Source: Rallus limicola (taxonomy: Eukaryota; Chordata; Aves; Gruiformes; Rallidae). From it: a stretch of 64,000 nt of DNA. This document shows, in pieces, positions 35,596 through 51,675 of this stretch (position 1 is its first letter; every line of letters starts with the position of its first letter). The translations under genes were made by a program, and so were the position numbers. The DNA lies in NCBI GenBank assembly GCA_022605955.1, contig JAKCOZ010000008.1, positions 20,331,583-20,395,582 on the forward strand, written 5' to 3'. The notes under the pieces were generated by a model, which had not been told where the DNA came from, did not search any database, and saw nothing but the letters and a program-made list of their open reading frames with translations.

Positions 35596-35740
35596 CTCCG
35601 TTGTGTGTTAGAAAGCTCGCAGCTTGGCGGTACAGCCTTCTGTTTGGAAAGGAAAATCGAGCCCAGATCCGCATGGGCAGAAGGCTTTTACCAGACCGTC
35701 ATGCCTCAGTCTATATTAAGAAGTGCTGGCCGTGCTCCAG
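35596..35740 (+). other. possible cryptic or poison exon
   Basis: A pyrimidine-rich acceptor ending ccccatag precedes 35596, and a strong donor CAG|gtaagc follows 35740, giving a 145-bp exon-like unit. Joined after the exon ending at 34897 it reads a stop (TAG) after a few codons, so inclusion would truncate the protein after the kinase domain or trigger mRNA decay. It could instead belong to a separate non-coding transcript near the GC island. No expression evidence is available. Confidence 0.2.
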
Positions 35741-35889
35741 GTAAGCTGGGAGCAGCAATACTAAAAGATTCCCTGCCCGCAGTCAGCGCAGGAGCCCCGG
35801 ACACCTGGAGCTGGGGTGGACGGTCATGGGGCAGCACGAGCACGAGGCGCGTCTCAGAGCCGGCATCCCACATCTCCTCTGCGAACTTC

Positions 35890-36260
35890 CAAGGAAAGCC
35901 AAGCCGTGCGCTCTCCGTCGGGCGAGTGGAAAAAGTGAGGTGGCGGTGGGACGCTCCACCGGTCACATGGCGGGAGTATAAATAGCCGGAGCCGGGGCCG
36001 GGGCCGGGGCGCTCCTGCTCCTGCCCTGACTCAGCAGCGCGGCTGCAGCCTCGGGCACCGCCGGCGGCGGCTGGGCGCCACCTTCTGGCCACGGCGCCGA
36101 CGTGCGCCTCGCGGGGGCCGCTGCGCCCGGGGCCGGGTACCGGGGGCCGAGCCGCGCCCTGCCCCGCAGCCTCGCTCCCCCGGCGGAGCGGCGCCTTCCC
36201 TGCTGCCCGTAGCCAGCTCTCGAACGCTGGACGCTGGCGTTATCCGTGGCGCTGCGTTTG
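35890..36260. promoter_or_regulatory. intragenic CpG-rich island
   Basis: The sequence switches from AT-rich intron to a dense GC- and CpG-rich block of about 370 bp, then returns to AT-rich. Unmethylated islands of this kind usually mark promoters. It lies between the end-of-kinase exon and the zipper exon, far from the expected main promoter of the gene, which is outside the window. Confidence 0.75.
35964..36036 (+). promoter_or_regulatory. putative core promoter: E-box, TATA box, G-runs, AP-1/MARE site
   Basis: In order on the + strand: CACATG E-box within GGTCACATGG (35964-35969), TATAAATA (35977-35984), repeated CCGGGG units with four G-runs (35988-36009), and TGACTCAGCA (36027-36036), which matches an AP-1 or MARE/NF-E2 half-palindrome. 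Transcription from this TATA box would start near 36007-36010. A transcript from here could enter the zipper exon and make a product without the kinase domain, or be non-coding. That is inference. Confidence 0.45.
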
Positions 36261-39200
36261 CAGTATGTCGGTGTGCCCCCCACCGCCGTTAGCAGAGGCT
36301 CGGGGTGTTTAAAGTACAGAAATGTATTCTTGGTCACTGTTATTTATGCAGGCTCTGGGCATCATACTGTGGCTTTTGGGGAGAGTATCCCCCCGTGAGG
36401 AGGGTTTTATACACCCCGGTATAGTAAAAATGTTTATTTCAAAGATGAGCAAATACTCAGATTCCTTTAGGAAAAACAAGCAGCTGCTTACACCTTGCCG
36501 GTGTGGCAGAGAAACAGCTGTGCCTGTTGCCATGCAGAAACTTCTTTTCCTAAATTCATCCATTTCACTAAGCGTGACTCAGGTAGGCCAAGTGTTTCCT
36601 GCAGGTTTTATTTTGCTGCACCTAAATTGCATAGATGAGGCGTGGCTAACGAAGTGTTAATGAAAGGCCACACAGAAACAACAAATTCTTTAGTACTGTG
36701 GAGTCACAGAAAAGTAACTTGGGGACAGGGAAATATGAGAGAGAAACACAAATTTGTGATGGGATGAGATTTGCCTGAAAGCAAAGCTGATTTCTGAATT
36801 AAGACCAAATGAAAGTGCCAAGTGGAAAAAGAGCACAGGTTGTGTGGGACTTGCTTGGAAGCTGGGCAAGAGCGTCGCGCTCTTACTTGAATGCTGGTAA
36901 TGGCAGCCTGCCCTGATGCGAAAGCCGTGTCTGTATGGAGACACTCATGGAGTTGAAGCCAAATTCAGTAGGCAAAAGTACACAAATTAAATTAGATAGA
37001 AGACTTATATGTATAAAGCGATCCCAAGAGATAAACTAAAACAGACTAAGATGGTTTCCCAGAACAGTTATGCAGAAGTTTAATGTGTTTTAATTTCTGC
37101 ATTAAAAAATCTTCGCTTTTACTTGTTGGGGTTTTTAAAAATATTTTTTTTCTCCCATAGTGATTTGCAAAGAGATAGTTGAACCATCAATAGGGAAAGA
37201 ATGAGGTGCGTTCCCAAGAAGCAGGGATTTTTAATGAAGCCTGGCTGTCAGAGCCCTGGAGAAGGGTGGGCTTGGAAAAGCGAAGGTTATGCTTGTTCCT
37301 TTCAGGGACCTCCAAATTAGTGATCCAGGTACTGCACTTTCACAGGGATGCTGCACTTAGCAAAGCAAATCAAAGCTCAGACAAGCTGGATTACTTCCCC
37401 CTCACCTTTAAAAACAGGCAAGATGAGGTTCTTTTTGTAGAGATGGGGAGGGGGAGGGAGGAAGCAACCATAACAGCGAGTACCCAGAGTCTTAACACCT
37501 GTGGCTGGCTTGTGTGAAAACTGAGAGTGGAATGAGTCTGTGTGCAACTGGCAGAGGTGATAAATGACACTTTGACATATCTTTAATATGGTCTTATTTG
37601 CAATATATACTGGTCTCGATGTTTATATTCATAATACATTTTAATCTGCCTGTTTTGTCATTTCCTTAAATTCTGTACCTTATTTCAAATCATTCTATGC
37701 GTCACACTTTTATTATTTAATTGAATAGGAGCACGGTCTTACGACTGCTGCACAGGTCTGCCTTATGTTTAAGTTCATGTTCTGTGATCTTTTTGGAGCC
37801 CTTTCTCAAGTCGCTTTTATTACAGGAGAAAAAATTACTATTGAAGTAATGATGTTCCAATTCAGTGAGAGATCACATTTGTCTGCATTTAGCATATATA
37901 CTAACTGTGTTTCTCCTTCCATCCTCTCCCCATGAGCGGCTGTTCTAATGATTTAAATAGTCTATTAGTGATACTTATATTAGTGTATCAGTAGCAATTC
38001 AAGACATATAAACAAATGCCAGTCATTTTTTTTATCTGTGACTGTTAATCTGCGATTGTTTATCATTATAATTTCTAATAATACAGTATACGTTCTTTAG
38101 TGTCACAAAATGAGATTATTCCTGAAAAGCCAGTAAGCTCAGACTGCAGAACTACAGAAGCAAACAAATCCACATGCTTTGACATGCATAATGTTTCAAG
38201 CTGCTTCATTTATGAAGTAAGACTCATTAGCTGGGCAATGTACGGTAGCTTTCTCTTTAATTACACAATTTTATTATACAGTGGAATTATTTTTCAGAAT
38301 GCAACTGTTTTTGCAGACTGACCTTATATTATAAGAGAAGTTTCTGTGTAATGAAGAGAGGTAATTACAGCACAAAATAGACTTTTGACATATAGAAAGC
38401 TATTGTTACCAAAGACTTTCCTAGTGCAGAACGTTATTTGAAAGATAATTTAAATTTACATATAAAAAAAATAGAGTTGCATACAAGTAGCAGTACTGTT
38501 GATAGACAAACGAAGAAGCACAGCACTTGTGTCTATCCCCAAATCGCTCTGTAATTCCCACAGTAATTGATTAGTATATGCTGCACCAGACAGGAAGGGT
38601 TTATGATACAGAAATGAATGTTTGGAGAGGAGCCACTTTCTGACCTTCCCTCCAGTGCTCCTTCCAGTTTTGTTCCTTTATTGTCTCTTTATTAGGATGT
38701 GTGACCACCTTCTACCCAGCACAGAGATCAGCCTTGACCTTTGCATGCCTAAATACTAGTGAGAATTTTGCTTGAAATCTGAAGCATAATAATTGTGAGG
38801 GGCATTTGTTCTGACCACCACATCGAACAGCTCACTCAGCAGGATCTAAGTGTGATAAATGCCCTTGCCCCAGGTGGCTGATTTTTGCAGTAGAATTAAG
38901 TGTAGTGGTAGAGTTGGCAGTAAGAGTTTGCTGGTTACCCCAGCTCTGAATCCTTTCATTGTACTTTGTTACCATTATCCTCTGACAGAGATGTCTTACT
39001 AAAATATGAAATCGATAAAATTTTGAATATTTAAATTATTTCATTTACTTAAATAGGTTATTTGGATGTGCCTGAACTCCTTTAGGTTGATGCTGGAGAA
39101 AAGCTTAATCATTCCAAGCTAGGACAGGAGATTTACAGGGAGAAATAATTCTCTTCCTCCCTCCCCCAATAGAAATTCCAACTAAGTCTGTTAGTCCTTT

Positions 39201-40257
39201 TATCATGTTTTTGAAAACATCAGAAGGAGCAGATGTTGTTGCGGTGTGTTTACAAAGGGAAAATGTTGCGTAAGTGTGAGCAGAGGTCCCAATACCTATC
39301 TTCAAAGCTCTTCAGGATCTCTGTCTCCTCAGAAGCTCAGTCTCTAGGAGGACAACAAAATGCTGTGATTGTCTATTTCCACAATGTACATAGGAAACAG
39401 TTGAAGTAATAGTCAGGACACAGGTGGCAGACAGTGCCGTGCCTCCCAAACAGCCACAGAAACAGTTTGCTAAATGCAAATACAACCTTTGACGCAAATT
39501 GGAGGTTATTCTTTGGTTATATATACCACAAGCAAAAAATGTGGCTGACTTAGTGACAGAAGTCATTTGCAGTGCAAAACTTGTTAAGCTCTTTTCCAAG
39601 AGTAGCTCAGGTCATGTGTTTAAAAGTTATCATCCATCAGAAATCATTTCCCTCTTTGTTAAGTGATGAGGTACATGCAGTGCAACCCAATAAAGGCTGT
39701 ATCTTGAAGCTTCTTAAAGTGCTGCCTTCACTTCCCACCTTTCTTACCTTTCACACCTTTGTAACCGTTTGTGGTGCTGGGTCATATCATGGTTTATATT
39801 TTTGCTCTTGTATCTTCACCTGGAGAAACAGGAAAGTATGTGGGGAAAAACATCCCAGTGCTGCTTCTGTGTATTTTGACTGTAAATCCAAATAATATTT
39901 ATAGCCAAGCTATAAACCCAGGGAAATGGGCTTCTTAGACTGCCCATATTGTCTTGCTAATGATTGTCCTGTTACTGGTTCTTATTGCAGGTTCTTTACG
40001 CATAAGATCATGTTTGATGAGGAGGAGGAAAAAGACAGCATTTAAGTTTTTTTAATGTTGTTCTTATATGGTCTTTTTGTCTTTTAAGTGTTATTTTTCT
40101 TCAACTGGAGGTACTGTGGTTATTCTTAAGTATGAACATCGCCAGTTGTTCTTAAAGCTCCAAAAAGCTTTGCATTTGGTAATTAAATGAACTGCTTGGG
40201 TTAGTATTGTACTTTTCAGCCTTTCACATTTAATTAACATTCAGGGGGGAATTATGA

Positions 40258-44707
<4,450 letters not shown>

Positions 44708-45082
44708 TTTTTCTTACCTCTTGCTGCAAGAATGTCTGAGGAGTCTTACTTTGAATCTAAAACAGAGGAGTCAAAGAGTGCAGAGATGTCATGTCAGATC
44801 ACAGCAACAAGTAACGGGGAGGTAGCTGGCATGAACCAAAGTCTGAAGGCCTTGATGATGACGGGCTTTGGGGATATCTTCTCTCTGAACCAAGCAGGAT
44901 CAGTCCTGCATTCTGGAATGCAGATAAACATGCAAGCCAAAAAGAATTCTTCTAAAACCACCTCTATGAGAAAAGGAAAGAAAATCAACATGGCTTTGGG
45001 TTTCAGTGAATTCGACTGGTCAGATGACGATGACGATGATGATGATGATTATTTTGATGACACAGATGATAGCAGCGAATGA
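44708..45082 (+). CDS. MAP3K20: MAP3K20 terminal exon of the short isoform (ZAK-beta C-terminus, residues 330-453, stop)
   Basis: Acceptor cctttaaatag, entered in phase 0 from the zipper exon, stop TGA at 45080-45082. The 124 residues begin FFLPLAARMSEESYFESKTE, matching the ZAK-beta tail (human LLLPLAARMSEESYF). They continue through MTGFGDIFSLNQ and KKINMALGFSEFDWS, then nine consecutive Asp and a final acidic stretch ending DDSSE. In mammals this tail directs the kinase to actin stress fibres and Z-discs and allows activation by compression and muscle contraction. The predicted length of 453 residues is close to human 455. The extreme C-terminus is less conserved than the rest, differing mainly in how the acidic residues are arranged. 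Confidence 0.97.
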   Translation, partial: FFLPLAARMSEESYFESKTEESKSAEMSCQITATSNGEVAGMNQSLKALMMTGFGDIFSLNQAGSVLHSGMQINMQAKKNSSKTTSMRKGKKINMALGFSEFDWSDDDDDDDDDYFDDTDDSSE

Positions 45083-45129
45083 AATCAGTTACAGAATTAA
45101 ACCTGAAATCGGTTTTAGCAAAGGAAAAC

Positions 45130-45135
45130 AATAAA
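45130..45135 (+). terminator. MAP3K20: AATAAA, possible proximal poly(A) signal
   Basis: A canonical hexamer 48 bases after the ZAK-beta stop. There is no strong GT-rich element directly downstream, so its use is doubtful. Confidence 0.25.
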
Positions 45136-47322
45136 GTTGCAGAACAAGAATCCTGTCAGTTCGGTCTGCTTAAATCCTGTAAAAGAAAAGAAAAAAGAAA
45201 AAAAAAAAAGGAAAAAAGTGAGACATTTTCCAGGCTGAGCATGTTTGTGTGTAGAAAGACATGTTTTTGTTTAGAATGTGCTGACTTATTTCTGCTTTGA
45301 TGAAATTTGGAACTAAACTTTCTAAACTAACAGATTATTATTATTATTTTAACAACTGTGATTATATCTATAATTCTTGATGCCTGATTACAGAAACTAT
45401 GGCTTGATAAATTTAAGATCTGAAGACACTGGGGGAAACTTCAATGCCTTCAATGCCATTGATGTACTTCAAATTTTTATGTTTTTGTCATTTTCTCTTA
45501 CCCCTTCTACTGTCGATCATATGAATATACTTGTACTTCCAGATTTGCAGTTCTCTACAATCCATTCTTTCTTACTGTTGCAGTGAACAAGTTTGCAGTG
45601 TTTCTAATTTAAAGCCTTTTTCAAGGCAGCATCATGGAAGTCACAACTATGTTTCTAGGAAAAGAGAAGCATGGTTGAGGGAAAGAGAGGGATTAGTTAA
45701 GTACACAGCTTAAAAGCTGAATAGCAGCAGAATCCAGAAAATACCTATTAGTATATGATTTGTATAAATATTCTTTTTTCCTCTGACGTGTATGTCATGT
45801 ACATAAATCACTCTAGCAAAGCGAACTGCAATCAGACCTCTGCATCTGTTACCAGATACTGTGATCTAGAAGCTAATTTTCACTTATGTTGATGTAAATC
45901 CAGGAAGCCTCATTAACTTTGATGGACTTATTCTTGTACCTGAGAGTAAAAATTGGTGTTAGTAAATTCTGATTCTGTTGCATCTCCTAAACCATATGTG
46001 CTATGCGTAGGAAAGGACAAAGAGAAGCCACGGTGACATTTCAGCTTGGACCTTACTACTGTGGCTTACGTGAAATTCTCTGTGATGGCAGTAATGTGAG
46101 GAATATTTACTAGTCTCTGCATACCTGGGTTTTTTTGCAGCTAAATCACTTTTAAAGTATTGCTGTTATGACTTGCTGTAAAACTCGGTGTGTAACGATC
46201 TGCTGCAATAATTGCCTGCCAGGCACTTATGTTGAGAGCAGTGAGTGCGTTTCTCCTGATGACCCCTTTAGTGGTGATGCAGAAAGAGGGAGGGAGGGAA
46301 ACCAGTGCGAACACAAATGCAGGTTAGAAAGGAAGATGATGTAAAATATTTGCCCAAGGAAGAAAGGCAGCATTTCAAAAGAAAAACATTACTGTCGAGT
46401 TCAGCTGTAGTGGGAATAAGCCATCAAAATTCCATTCTCAATTACTAGAGGGGTTTCTTTTATGAAAACTTCTGTTTTTGAGTGGCTTCTTTAATTATAG
46501 GCTTGCCTGTTGCACAGCTCTAACCTACATATTATGGTGAGTGTTTTTGTAGATAGCTTCCAGAAAAATGGATACATTAGATAACAGCAGGCCTGAAATC
46601 ATTACATGTTTGCTGAACAAAAGAGGAAGTTCCTTGAAGGAGTTTTTCTAGAATGATGAGTGGGCACCTCTTTGGGTTGTGAGAGACAATTGTTTTATCC
46701 TTAAGCATCACCACTGGTCTGGCAACCTGCAAGACAACGAGTGCTGCACTTCAAGCTAGCCTACTTTGCTTAGTTTGCACAGCACTAGATCCTCCAAGAT
46801 GCTTAGTTTCTGTAGGATGTCGTTATGCATTCTGCCTTCCTTCTAACACTTGCAAAACTATTGGCCTTAAGTTAACCCTCTTGTATAAGGAAGCTTTACT
46901 CATGACAGAATTGTGATTTAAATGACATAGTAAATTTATGGAGTATCCCAGGGAGAAACTTGCTCCTGCACTACAAACAGGGATGGCTTCTTAGGTCCAT
47001 CAAAGCAACCTTATTTTAGGGAGAAAAAGTGACTTAACTTACAAGAGCAAATAATTAAATGGAAATAAGAGCAAATAGCCTGTTTTCTGTGCAGATTTGT
47101 ACTATTTTAGTAAGTCTACATCTGCTAACACCCACAACAATGATACTATTTTTGTAACTGCCACTTTATACAAATCCATCAAATTTCCTGGGTGCAATCT
47201 TATATGTGCAATTTAGATCTTAAGATGTGTGTCATTGTGCATAAATTACTGTACCACATAGGTAGTGTAGGGTTGTACAGCTTTAACTGAAAATGAAATT
47301 TGGTTCAGTACAGTTAGTATTC

Positions 47323-47328
47323 AATAAA
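47323..47328 (+). terminator. MAP3K20: AATAAA, possible poly(A) signal
   Basis: Canonical hexamer in the beta 3' UTR, followed within 30 bases by a T-rich stretch. Another AATAAA lies at 47624-47629, followed by GGGGTTTTTCTC. Confidence 0.3.
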
Positions 47329-49705
47329 CCAAAAAATCTGCTCCTAGCATTGTTTTGCACTTTTTTAGCGTTGACAATCTCAGAGCACTTTGTGCACATT
47401 TGTATTTGCATGGGTTTTGTAAATCCACTCCTTAACCTTTACAGACATTAAAGTCCTTAAGTAGTATGACACAGGGTTTCACACTTGCAAAATCACAAGA
47501 TTTAAGTCTGTCTTCAAGGTTTTGTGTCTACCCAGGCATGCAACTTTTCTGCAATATACCATCTGAATTTGGTAGTGTGATCATAGGAATTTCAACTATC
47601 TACTTCTAGTATTTTTTTAGCAAAATAAAGATGGGGTTTTTCTCCCTTCCCCATACATTATTTCTCAAAGGAAATTAAGCTACATTAAGGAAAAATTAAA
47701 GTCACGTAAAACTTAGCTGTGTGTTTGAAGTAGCAAAGGTGTGGTTTATGATTTGTAGAGAAGGTGATAACCTGTGACAAACTCTTTTGATGCAGTTCCC
47801 ATGAGACAGTGTTATACTTAGGATATTGGCTATGATTATTAAAAAAGTAGTGGTATTGATCGTATCTTTACTTTCTGGTGATGACTTCCATAACCAGATG
47901 TCTCTGGTTTACAAGCCAGAAATCTCTTGAGAATCAAGCTGTGTTGTTTCAGTCTCTGATAGGCTTCTCACTTGATAAAGGTTCTGAAAGCAGCTCTGGT
48001 GAGCAGGTATGTTGGTTGAGGAGGTCAGAGTATTTAATCTGAAATACTGATTTCGTCTGCAGTGCAGCCCAGTCTGTCTCCTACCTGTGTCATCAGCAGG
48101 TTATATAGATCTCCACACCAGTACATGGCCACATAGTGTGTCAGCTTATGAAAGCATTAACCAAACCCAGAAGGTGTTTCTCTGGCTGCTCTGGGCTGTG
48201 AGCAAAACCACCAAAAGCATTCCCGTGCCTCGTACGCTTGCTAGTCCCCGCCAGGCCACCTGGGATCCCAGTTCTCTCTACCTTGCATAAAGCCCTGGAG
48301 GCATCTGCAGTAAATAATATTGCTGCATTTGATGGTTAAGAACCAGACCTGAACTTCTTGTTTTTACCAGTCTGTAGTATTTCCAACATTGACTTAGATA
48401 GGCAAATGGCCTGAGAGAAGGATGGTGAGGATAGGCTTTTGGCTTGTGTAAAGATACAAGGTGAGCTGGGACCAAGACAGGATGTCCAACACCCTTTCTT
48501 TTCTTGCAGCAGTGGGGAAAAAATGGAAGGGTAATTCATGGAGAAAAACTTTTGACCTAGTAATTTTTGTGATAATCACAACACTAAGGCCTTGGAGTAG
48601 CACATGTCCTAAAGTAGAGCATGTGGGTGTGCAGCATCCCCAGCCCACTGGGTGCTGACTCAGAGCTTGTCCCCTCTAGGTGGGAAGGGCTTCCAGGGGG
48701 TGAGGTCTGGAGCAGCTCCTTGTCACACAGCCATTTGTTTATTGTTCCAGCGGTTTTGCCAGATGTTGATTCCCTTTTCTTCTGGGTTTTGAAGTGGTTA
48801 TCCTGAGTCAAATATTTGATGCAATAATGACTTACATTGCTGTCAGCAGTAGCAGTAAATCTGTAGTGTGCATAGAGCTGTTAAGTATCCAGCAGCGTTA
48901 CTGTGTGTCTTTAGTACTGTAGTTCCTTTTTCTGTAATCAGGCAGCTTTTACAGGTATTTAATAAGACCTCTAACTTGGCAGAGGTTTTAACTACAGTCC
49001 TAGGTAGAGCATTCAGGTAGAAAGATAAGTTCATGTAGTAATTTTCACAGCCCTTAAGATGCACTGGTAGGAGTCTGAAGGAGAGACGTTTCCCTTTTCC
49101 CTCAGACTTCAACTTAGTGTACACTGTAAAATCTGCAGAGATTTCTGATGTGTGAAGATTTAATTTTAAAATCGTAGAACCAACAACCTTCTTTAAACAT
49201 TTTATATTGTGTGCTAAATATTCATATGCCTTTTAAAGTCAGATATAGTCCACTGCATTTCTTGCTTTTGCACTACTGAAGAAGTTTTGTACTGAATACT
49301 AGGAGTCAATGCTACTTACACTTCAGGTGTGAACCGATGAAATTTAAATAGAAAATATTTTCACAATGTTAGAAAACTTTCTTTTCCCCTCTGAAGAAAG
49401 CCAGCCAAAGCTGAGTGCTACGCCTGTGCCAGAACTCTCGTGCTGTAACCTGAGTATATCATGTGTGTGAACATGCGATGATGTTACACTCTGTGTGGTG
49501 GAACTTTGCCGCGTCAGTTATTCTCCTTATTGCACTTGATGTCTTGTTTTATTCACACTGTGGATTTCATTTTCCAGTGTAAAACCAAAGCAAACAAACA
49601 AAAAGAAATCATGCAATGTATTCGATTGCCTCGATTGGTGTCATAAACTTCCTTTTGATGTGAACTTTTTCCTTTGCTTCTCTTTGTTCCAAACTTCTAT
49701 TTTGC

Positions 49706-49711
49706 AATAAA
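49706..49711 (+). terminator. MAP3K20: AATAAA, likely distal poly(A) signal of ZAK-beta
   Basis: AATAAA preceded by a T-rich stretch and followed by a GT-rich element (ctgtgtccctgtg, then ctggtgttt) 30-60 bases on. This is the usual layout of a strong cleavage site. Confidence 0.5.
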
Positions 49712-49725
49712 CATTTTGACAGTAA

Positions 49726-51675
49726 ATTTTATGCATCTGTGTCCCTGTGTAAAATGCTGGTGTTTCAAGAGGTTCCTTATTGTCTTCTGGTTTAAGTCAC
49801 TTTTGTATTACTCATTGTGTGACATTTCTCCTTTATTCTTTCATCTTTTAAAAAAAAATAATGAGGTCATACAGAACATATTCTGCCACTGCTTATAGTT
49901 AAACATGGGAAAAGCTGAAAAAAATCCATCATGCAACTAAAACTGCAATATTGAACTTCTGCAGTAAATTATTCAGTCATACACTGTTCCAGGCTCCTCC
50001 TGTGGCACCAGCCGTTTGCCTGTAAGTTCCTACAAAGGGCAGAACCTGCTGCTTTCCTAAGGATGTTTCTAGTTGCCACTTGCCCTCCCTTGTGCTCAGG
50101 TGTTGTCCCCAGCACTGACTTGGTGCCACATGGTCTTGCCCAGGCTGTGGGTAGCTGTTGGTGTAGGCAGTGCCCGAGTAACAGCAGGTAGGTTGGAAAG
50201 ATGGGATGGAAGATTGGTGCAGTGGAGAGAAAAAGTCAGTAAGGTCTCTCTTTTTCTGTAAGACACATCTTCCCTCCTGCTGCTTCAGCCCGATGCCTCT
50301 GGCTCTCTCCCCTTTGGGGAAGCAGCGGGCAAAGGGATGGGTTTGAGTGTTCACAAGGTCCTCCTCGCTGGGGGTGCCTGAAGCTGGTAGTGTGGGTGGT
50401 TTGCGCCCAGCAAGTTTTGGCTGAGATATTGGTGGAGCAGGAGGAAGAGGATCAAAAGACTCCTCAGAGTGTAGTGGGCAGCAAAAAGTTGTAGATGTGG
50501 AGGTTGAAGTCAGAGGGTGTTGGCTAATCACAAGTCCTTCAGTGGAAGTTCCATGGGCTGCAGCCGAAGGGTGTTCCACAGCAATGGTTGAAACTGTGAG
50601 TGGATTAAGCTTGACCCAGCCTTGTGCCTGGAGAGCCAGGGAGGTGCTCAAGCACATGAGGGGCAGCTCTGCCCTGGGCAGGCAGGCATAAGGGGGTGGC
50701 CTGGGGGAGGGGGGCTGGAACGTTAGGAGCTGCGGCATAACCGAGCGGAGTCTCTTGTAAGTCAGTGTTATGAATATCAAGTAAGTTTGCCACTACATCC
50801 TGGTGTTGAGCCTTTGGGAGACACTGCCAGTCCAAATACATATGTACCAATGGATGTAACCCTTCAGCGGGATAAAAACACCAAGGTGGTGAAGTTTGGG
50901 ATACTGTGTGCTTGACTGAGTGAAATGGCAATTAGTGTTACAGTGACATCTTGTCCTGGGTCAGTTTTCAAATCATCATGGAATTTCAGTTAACACAGTG
51001 ATCCTCCTGTGCATCCTCTGTGGTCTCCTTGTGCTTCAAGAGCTAACATGGTCTTGCATACAGCCAAGTTGCCCCATGTGAGCTGTGGCACTGGAGGAGG
51101 AGGGGAGAAAGTGCTGCTCTCCCCCAGCCTTGGGGAGCAGTTACGAAGCACTGTCAGGAACCACAAGAGACTTGTCTGTACAGGAAGACTAGCTACAGTG
51201 GCCCAACTCCAAATTGTGCTTTCACTGCTGCCTAGTCACAGTTTTCCTTCCTTTTGCAGAAAATGCCCATCATTCGGGAGAGTCGTAATGACGGCATTGT
51301 TTTCGTTGCAGCAATCAGGTGCCATACCAAAGCCATAGCAAAAGCCTTCCATAGTGTCGGAGCTGAAAGGCAGCTAGAGAGTCTTTCTCCATCAGATGGT
51401 TTACTTTTGCTTCCTGAAATGTTTCTGTTGGAGATCTGCAGATACTCTATCTACAGAAAGTAATGAGATCGATTTAGCACTGCCACCGTGCTGCTGGAGC
51501 CAACCTGTGCTCGGTGTGAATCCCAGGGTTTAGTGTATCGGTGCAAGAGTTGCCGCCTGAAGTCCTGCCCTTTGCAGGGGAAAAGGAACCATGTAAAATG
51601 GGCCACCAGGGTGAAATTTGGGTGGAGGGGAGAAACACGATCAGACATTTCTTTCAATTCGTATCTCTCACACAG
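49726..51675 (+). other. MAP3K20: MAP3K20 alpha-isoform intron, distal part
   Basis: Intron sequence for the alpha transcript. 49977-50931 on the minus strand holds the longest stop-free stretch of the window (see findings) without a recognisable protein. 51260-51463 is a candidate alternative terminal exon (separate entry). Confidence 0.8.
51260..51463 (+). CDS. candidate alternative terminal exon of MAP3K20 (unproven)
   Basis: A strong acceptor (ttttccttccttttgcag) precedes 51260. Entered in phase 0, as from the zipper exon, it stays open for 67 codons to a TAA at 51461-51463. The reading begins KMPIIRESRNDGIVFVAAIR and ends LEICRYSIYRK. That would give a third C-terminus in place of the beta tail or SAM domain. 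I do not recognise the peptide and know of no such isoform, so a chance open frame behind a pyrimidine-rich acceptor is the main alternative. Confidence 0.2.
   Translation, partial: KMPIIRESRNDGIVFVAAIRCHTKAIAKAFHSVGAERQLESLSPSDGLLLLPEMFLLEICRYSIYRK

Larger units (their letters stand above)
45083..49725 (+). other. MAP3K20: probable ZAK-beta 3' UTR (end uncertain)
   Basis: The sequence after the beta stop is AT-rich, without exons, and carries several AATAAA signals. The human beta transcript has a multi-kilobase 3' UTR, so a long UTR is expected. The end near 49725 is chosen from the most convincing poly(A) signal with a GT-rich downstream element; a shorter form is possible. An A/G-rich tract lies at 45180-45220. 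Confidence 0.55.

Noticed and set aside
38101..38217. Exon-like unit (ctttag acceptor, GAA|gtaaga donor) with an open frame
   Set aside because: Open only when entered in phase 1, but the preceding exon ends in phase 2, which gives an immediate TGA. No recognisable protein.
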